A DNA stretch of 10,515 nucleotides from Bryobacterales bacterium (lineage in GTDB: Bacteria > Acidobacteriota > Terriglobia > Bryobacterales > Bryobacteraceae). The position numbers and the translations under genes were made by a program. Under the pieces are notes generated by a model that made no database searches, was not told where the DNA came from, and saw only the letters and a list, made by a program, of their open reading frames with translations. How positions within the stretch are numbered: the first letter of the stretch is position 1; every line of letters starts with the position of its first letter. Below, piece after piece: positions 8,092-10,515 of the stretch. The stretch spans positions 11,469 to 21,983 of the forward strand of contig PLRZ01000357.1 in NCBI GenBank assembly GCA_003164075.1. Reading direction: 5' to 3'.

Positions 8092-9740
8092 ACACATTAA
8101 AGCGGTTCGGCATCTTCACTTTCCTGCAGCGTGAAACCCACGCGCTGGACCGGAAACTGATCATCCTGACCGCCACTTCGGGCATTGCCAATGCGTTGAA
8201 TCTGGCGGTGATCAATGCCGCGGTCGACTCTTTGAAGGGAGGCGGACCGTCCTGGCGGCTCTTAGTGTTTTTCGGCCTGTCCATCGGCCTGTTCGTGTAT
8301 TCCCTGCGCTACATTCTCTATGAATCCACCAGGATTACCGAGGCCGCCATTTGCAGCGTGCGGTTGCGGCTGGCCGACAAGATCCGCCGCTCCGACCTGC
8401 TGACGCTGGAAACCATCGGCGAGGGTGACATTCACTCCCGGATCAGCCGGGACACGGCGGCCATCGCCCAGGCGGCGCGGCCTCTGTTCGCCGCCGCGCA
8501 AGGCGTGGTCATGATCGTCTGCACCATGGCCTATATCGCCCTGGTGTCGCCGGTCGCCATGCTGCTGTGCGGCATCCTGATTGCAGCCGGCGCCGGCAAA
8601 TATTTCAAGGACCGCGCTGCCTACGACCGGGGTTTGCAGGAGGCGTCGAAGCAGGAAGACGAACTATTCGTCTCTCTCGACGGCTTGCTGAAAGGCTTCA
8701 AGGAACTCCGCATCAACAAACTGAAAAGCGACGACGTGTTCGAGGAATTCGAGTCCACTGCCACGCGCGTCCGTGAAGTGCGCGGACGGGTGATGGTGCT
8801 CTTCTCCAACAACATCATCTTCGTCGAAATGTTCTTCCTCCTGCTTCTGGGAGCTGTCGCATTTGTTCTGCCCGTCATCGCGACATCGTTTTCAGGATCG
8901 GCCACCAAGATTGTCGCGGCCATCCTGTTCTTTTTCGGACCTCTGACCAACGTGGTGGTGATGATCCCCTTGCTTTCGCAGGTGAATGTGACGGTGGACA
9001 ATCTGCGGCGCCTGGAAGCGACGCTGGACGAGGCTCTGGCGAAATCCATCGGATACGAAGCCTCGCCCCTGGTGGACATGAGTTCCTTCCACGCGATCCG
9101 GTTCGAGGGAGTCTCATTTACATACCGGGACCCTGACGGCAACGCCACATTTCAGGCCGGCCCTATTGACGGCGAAGTCCGGCGCGGCGAAATCCTGTTC
9201 CTGATCGGCGGCAACGGCAGCGGCAAGACCACGTTCCTGAAGCTATTCACGGCCTTGTACTCGCCGGCGCAGGGAGTGATTCGCGTGGACGATGCCGAGA
9301 TAGGCCCGTCCAACGTGCAATCCTACCGTAACTTGTTTTCGGCTATCTTCTCGGACTTCTACTTATTCGACAAACTGCACGGACTAAGCGATGCGGCGCC
9401 GGAGCGCGTCAACGACTTACTGCGGCTGATGGGAATCTCCCACAAGACGGCATTTGACGGCGGGCGCTTCACTAATACCCATCTGTCGACCGGACAGCGC
9501 AAGCGCCTGGCCTTAGTGGTGTCCTATCTCGAGGACAAGCCGATATATATTTTCGACGAAGTGGCGGCCGACCAGGACCCGCCGTTTCGCCGTTACTTCT
9601 ATGAAACGCTGCTGCTGGAACTGAAGAGCGCCGGCAAGACGGTGGTAGTAGTGACGCACGACGACCGGTATTTCCACGTGGCGGACCGGGTGCTGCAAAT
9701 GGATTACGGCAAGTTAAGCGATGTTCCGCCGCGGCGGTGA
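8088..9740 (+). CDS. Cyclic peptide/siderophore-type ABC exporter, fused permease and ATPase (PvdE/SyrD-like)
   Basis: Inner-membrane half-transporter, expected to work as a homodimer and move the NRPS product from cytoplasm to periplasm. The 550-residue length fits the PvdE/SyrD group. The N-terminal half has about six hydrophobic segments (roughly 24-46, 57-79, 131-152, 154-170, 242-263, 273-297) and the family-typical GFKELRIN at 203-210. The ATPase half has Walker A GGNGSGKTT (374-382), signature LSTGQ (466-470), Walker B IYIFDE (486-491) running into AADQDP, and H-loop His524. The usual Q-loop Gln is absent (FSAIFSDFYLFD), which I believe is normal in this family. ATG overlaps the NRPS stop as ATGA and no Shine-Dalgarno sequence precedes it, so translational coupling is likely. 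The protein does not look like a lipid flippase or HlyB-type exporter: no peptidase domain is present. Confidence 0.93.
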   Translation: MNTLKRFGIFTFLQRETHALDRKLIILTATSGIANALNLAVINAAVDSLKGGGPSWRLLVFFGLSIGLFVYSLRYILYESTRITEAAICSVRLRLADKIRRSDLLTLETIGEGDIHSRISRDTAAIAQAARPLFAAAQGVVMIVCTMAYIALVSPVAMLLCGILIAAGAGKYFKDRAAYDRGLQEASKQEDELFVSLDGLLKGFKELRINKLKSDDVFEEFESTATRVREVRGRVMVLFSNNIIFVEMFFLLLLGAVAFVLPVIATSFSGSATKIVAAILFFFGPLTNVVVMIPLLSQVNVTVDNLRRLEATLDEALAKSIGYEASPLVDMSSFHAIRFEGVSFTYRDPDGNATFQAGPIDGEVRRGEILFLIGGNGSGKTTFLKLFTALYSPAQGVIRVDDAEIGPSNVQSYRNLFSAIFSDFYLFDKLHGLSDAAPERVNDLLRLMGISHKTAFDGGRFTNTHLSTGQRKRLALVVSYLEDKPIYIFDEVAADQDPPFRRYFYETLLLELKSAGKTVVVVTHDDRYFHVADRVLQMDYGKLSDVPPRR

Positions 9741-9755
9741 AGGGCGGGGGCGAAA

Positions 9756-9792
9756 GGCGGCGGATGGGCGGACATGCCACCCATCAACCGCC
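9756..9792. terminator. Possible bidirectional hairpin between convergent genes
   Basis: GGCGG (9756-9760) and GATGGG (9763-9768) can pair with CCGCC (9788-9792) and CCCATC (9780-9785). This makes an 11-bp GC-rich stem with a 2x2 internal loop and an 11-base apical loop. It sits in the 53-base gap between the exporter stop (9740) and the stop of the minus-strand toxin remnant (9794). No real T-run follows on either strand (only TTT on the minus side), so intrinsic termination is uncertain. Confidence 0.33.
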
Positions 9793-9793
9793 A

Positions 9794-10142
9794 TCACGTT
9801 CGTCCACGGAGGAGATCGAGTATGGCTACGTCGCTGCCGATCAGAACGCCACGCTCCGTGCAGTATTCGAGGACGCTGGTATGGTAGAAATCACGGTTCA
9901 AGGTGCACAGGATTTCGGCTTGACCAACCACGGCGGTGTGAACAACCGGGTCGTCGTCCGCGTCCGCGTCCAATGGAACGATGCGGGGCGCCGGTCGTCG
10001 CGGCGCGAACTTTCAGAAGAAATGGCGACAGGAGCAGAACGTGTTCCGGAGAATTGACGATGAGCAGGAGAAGTTCCCTCGCCGGTCCCTTGGCCTTGGC
10101 ATTCGCTCGAATCTGAATATTCGTGTCAAGGACGATCCTCAT
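9794..10142 (-). pseudogene. PIN-domain toxin (VapC-like nuclease), broken by internal deletion and frameshift
   Basis: Remnant of a PIN-fold RNase toxin gene. Reading down from the ATG at 10142, the first 44 residues are a typical PIN start: MRIVLDTN with the first catalytic Asp at 6, then GPARELLL and LSPFLL. Past about base 10011 this frame turns to Arg/Gly-rich nonsense and stops at 9891. The +1-shifted frame then resumes the family pattern: APRIVPLDAD, DDDPVVHTAVVGQ, LCTLNRDFYH, VLEYCTERG, with the stop at 9794-9796. The two parts add up to about 115 residues against roughly 140 in this PIN group, so about 25-30 residues and one reading-frame step are missing. The lost part is where the family's second catalytic acidic residue (FLLxE) should be. 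The start overlaps the antitoxin stop (ATGA). Inactivity is inferred; a sequencing error alone would not explain the lost residues. Confidence 0.8.
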
Positions 10143-10426
10143 GTACGGCTGTGCCGCACAATGTGGAGGGCTTCATCGATCGCCGCATCGATCTCCTCTT
10201 CCGGAACGCCGCTAACCTTGTCCGCACGGCGATTCAGAAACGCCTCCAGATTCCGTGCCACTGCGGCCCGGTTTTCCGAGGATGGAACCCGTTGCGGAGG
10301 AACGGCCACGACGCTAATCTCTTCGTCGGGCGCAATCGACCGGCCGAGTAGCTGTTCAACGGCAGACCTCATCGCTTGAGGCATCTCGCTGGCTTTCTGA
10401 ATTGAGACATTCTGCACGGCTGGCAT
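10139..10426 (-). CDS. Small protein upstream of the PIN toxin, probable antitoxin
   Basis: A 95-residue acidic protein whose stop overlaps the toxin start by ATGA, the usual order and spacing of type II antitoxin-toxin operons. The sequence runs SEMPQAMRSAVEQLLGR, then DEEISVVAVPPQRVPSSE, then a helical stretch AAVARNLEAFLNRRADKV, then a charged helix VPEEEIDAAIDEALHIVRHSR. I see no classical ribbon-helix-helix, AbrB or helix-turn-helix motif, so the antitoxin role rests on position and on my memory of similar small partners of PIN-family toxins. AGGAG directly abuts the ATG at 10426, which is too close for a good ribosome site. The GTG at 10417, nine bases past AGGAG, may be the true start, giving 92 residues. 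The frame is intact although the toxin is broken. Confidence 0.72.
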   Translation of the reverse strand: MPAVQNVSIQKASEMPQAMRSAVEQLLGRSIAPDEEISVVAVPPQRVPSSENRAAVARNLEAFLNRRADKVSGVPEEEIDAAIDEALHIVRHSRT

Positions 10427-10515
10427 CTCCTGATGAATCCCATGGTATCAAGTTGGTTCTGCCTGCGTCCTCCAAACGGGTGCTTACACGGTATCGGGAG
10501 GCACGTCTCTGAACG
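10427..10515 (-). promoter_or_regulatory. Upstream region of the antitoxin gene with imperfect palindrome
   Basis: This 89-base stretch contains no supported gene. It holds AGGAG (10427-10431 on the minus strand) and, just upstream, the near-palindrome ATCCCATGGTAT (10437-10448), flanked outward by TGA and TCA so that the symmetry extends with one offset base. Type II toxin-antitoxin operons are commonly autorepressed at such sites. No convincing -35/-10 pair is visible, and the operator role is a guess. Confidence 0.22.

Noticed and set aside
9808..9884. Good-looking ribosome site (GGAGGAG) before ATG at 9822, encoding about 20 residues
   Set aside because: It is antisense to the well-conserved PIN C-terminal coding part, and the peptide ends after about 20 codons. 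The purine-rich stretch is explained as the complement of coding sequence.
9737..10057. Plus-strand open frame of 106 codons after the exporter
   Set aside because: It is antisense to the PIN toxin remnant, whose family motifs read clearly on the minus strand. Its own translation has no recognisable feature.
10427..10515. Sigma70-like promoter for the antitoxin (TTGGAG / TTGATA, spacing 18)
   Set aside because: The match to -35/-10 consensus is too poor to call; only the palindrome was kept, at low confidence.
1..10515. CRISPR arrays, tRNA/rRNA genes, insertion sequences, attachment sites
   Set aside because: I saw no short regularly spaced repeats, no RNA gene signatures, and no transposase or terminal inverted repeats. 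The only large repeats are the homologous NRPS modules.

Overview
The window is GC-rich bacterial DNA. About 8.1 kb is the 3' end of a giant nonribosomal peptide synthetase (NRPS) gene. It is followed without a gap by a dedicated ABC exporter, and then by a small, convergent, partly broken toxin-antitoxin pair. The GC-rich coding style and an exporter of the PvdE/SyrD type suggest a Gram-negative, probably proteobacterial, genome. Nothing in the window fixes the genus.

Region 1 (1-8091, + strand): the reading frame is open at base 1, so the NRPS starts upstream of the window. The visible 2696 residues read A(C-terminal tail)-T-C-A-T-C-A-T-R: the end of one adenylation domain with its carrier, two full C-A-T modules, and a C-terminal NAD(P)H-dependent thioester reductase in place of a thioesterase. 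All signature residues I checked are present (carrier Ser, C-domain HHxxxDG, A-domain core motifs and Lys, reductase GxxGxxG and YxxxK), so the line looks functional. The visible part adds at least three residues and should release the chain as an aldehyde, an alcohol, or a cyclic imine derived from the aldehyde. The extracted A-domain pocket codes (DVSDLGGITK and DAATLVGAAK) do not match any code I can name with confidence.

Region 2 (8088-9740, + strand): a 550-residue fused permease-ATPase whose start codon overlaps the NRPS stop (ATGA). It is of the cyclic peptide/siderophore exporter type and presumably moves the NRPS product across the inner membrane.

Region 3 (9741-10515): a possible two-sided hairpin terminator lies between convergent genes. 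After it, on the minus strand, come a PIN-domain toxin gene with an internal deletion and frameshift (9794-10142) and an intact small partner gene, the probable antitoxin (10139-10426), again joined by ATGA. The last 89 bases hold the upstream region of the antitoxin gene, with an imperfect palindrome that could be an operator.

The most interesting content is the reductase-terminated NRPS paired with a PvdE-type exporter, with unassigned substrate codes and an internal module duplication. Next is the decayed toxin with its retained antitoxin.
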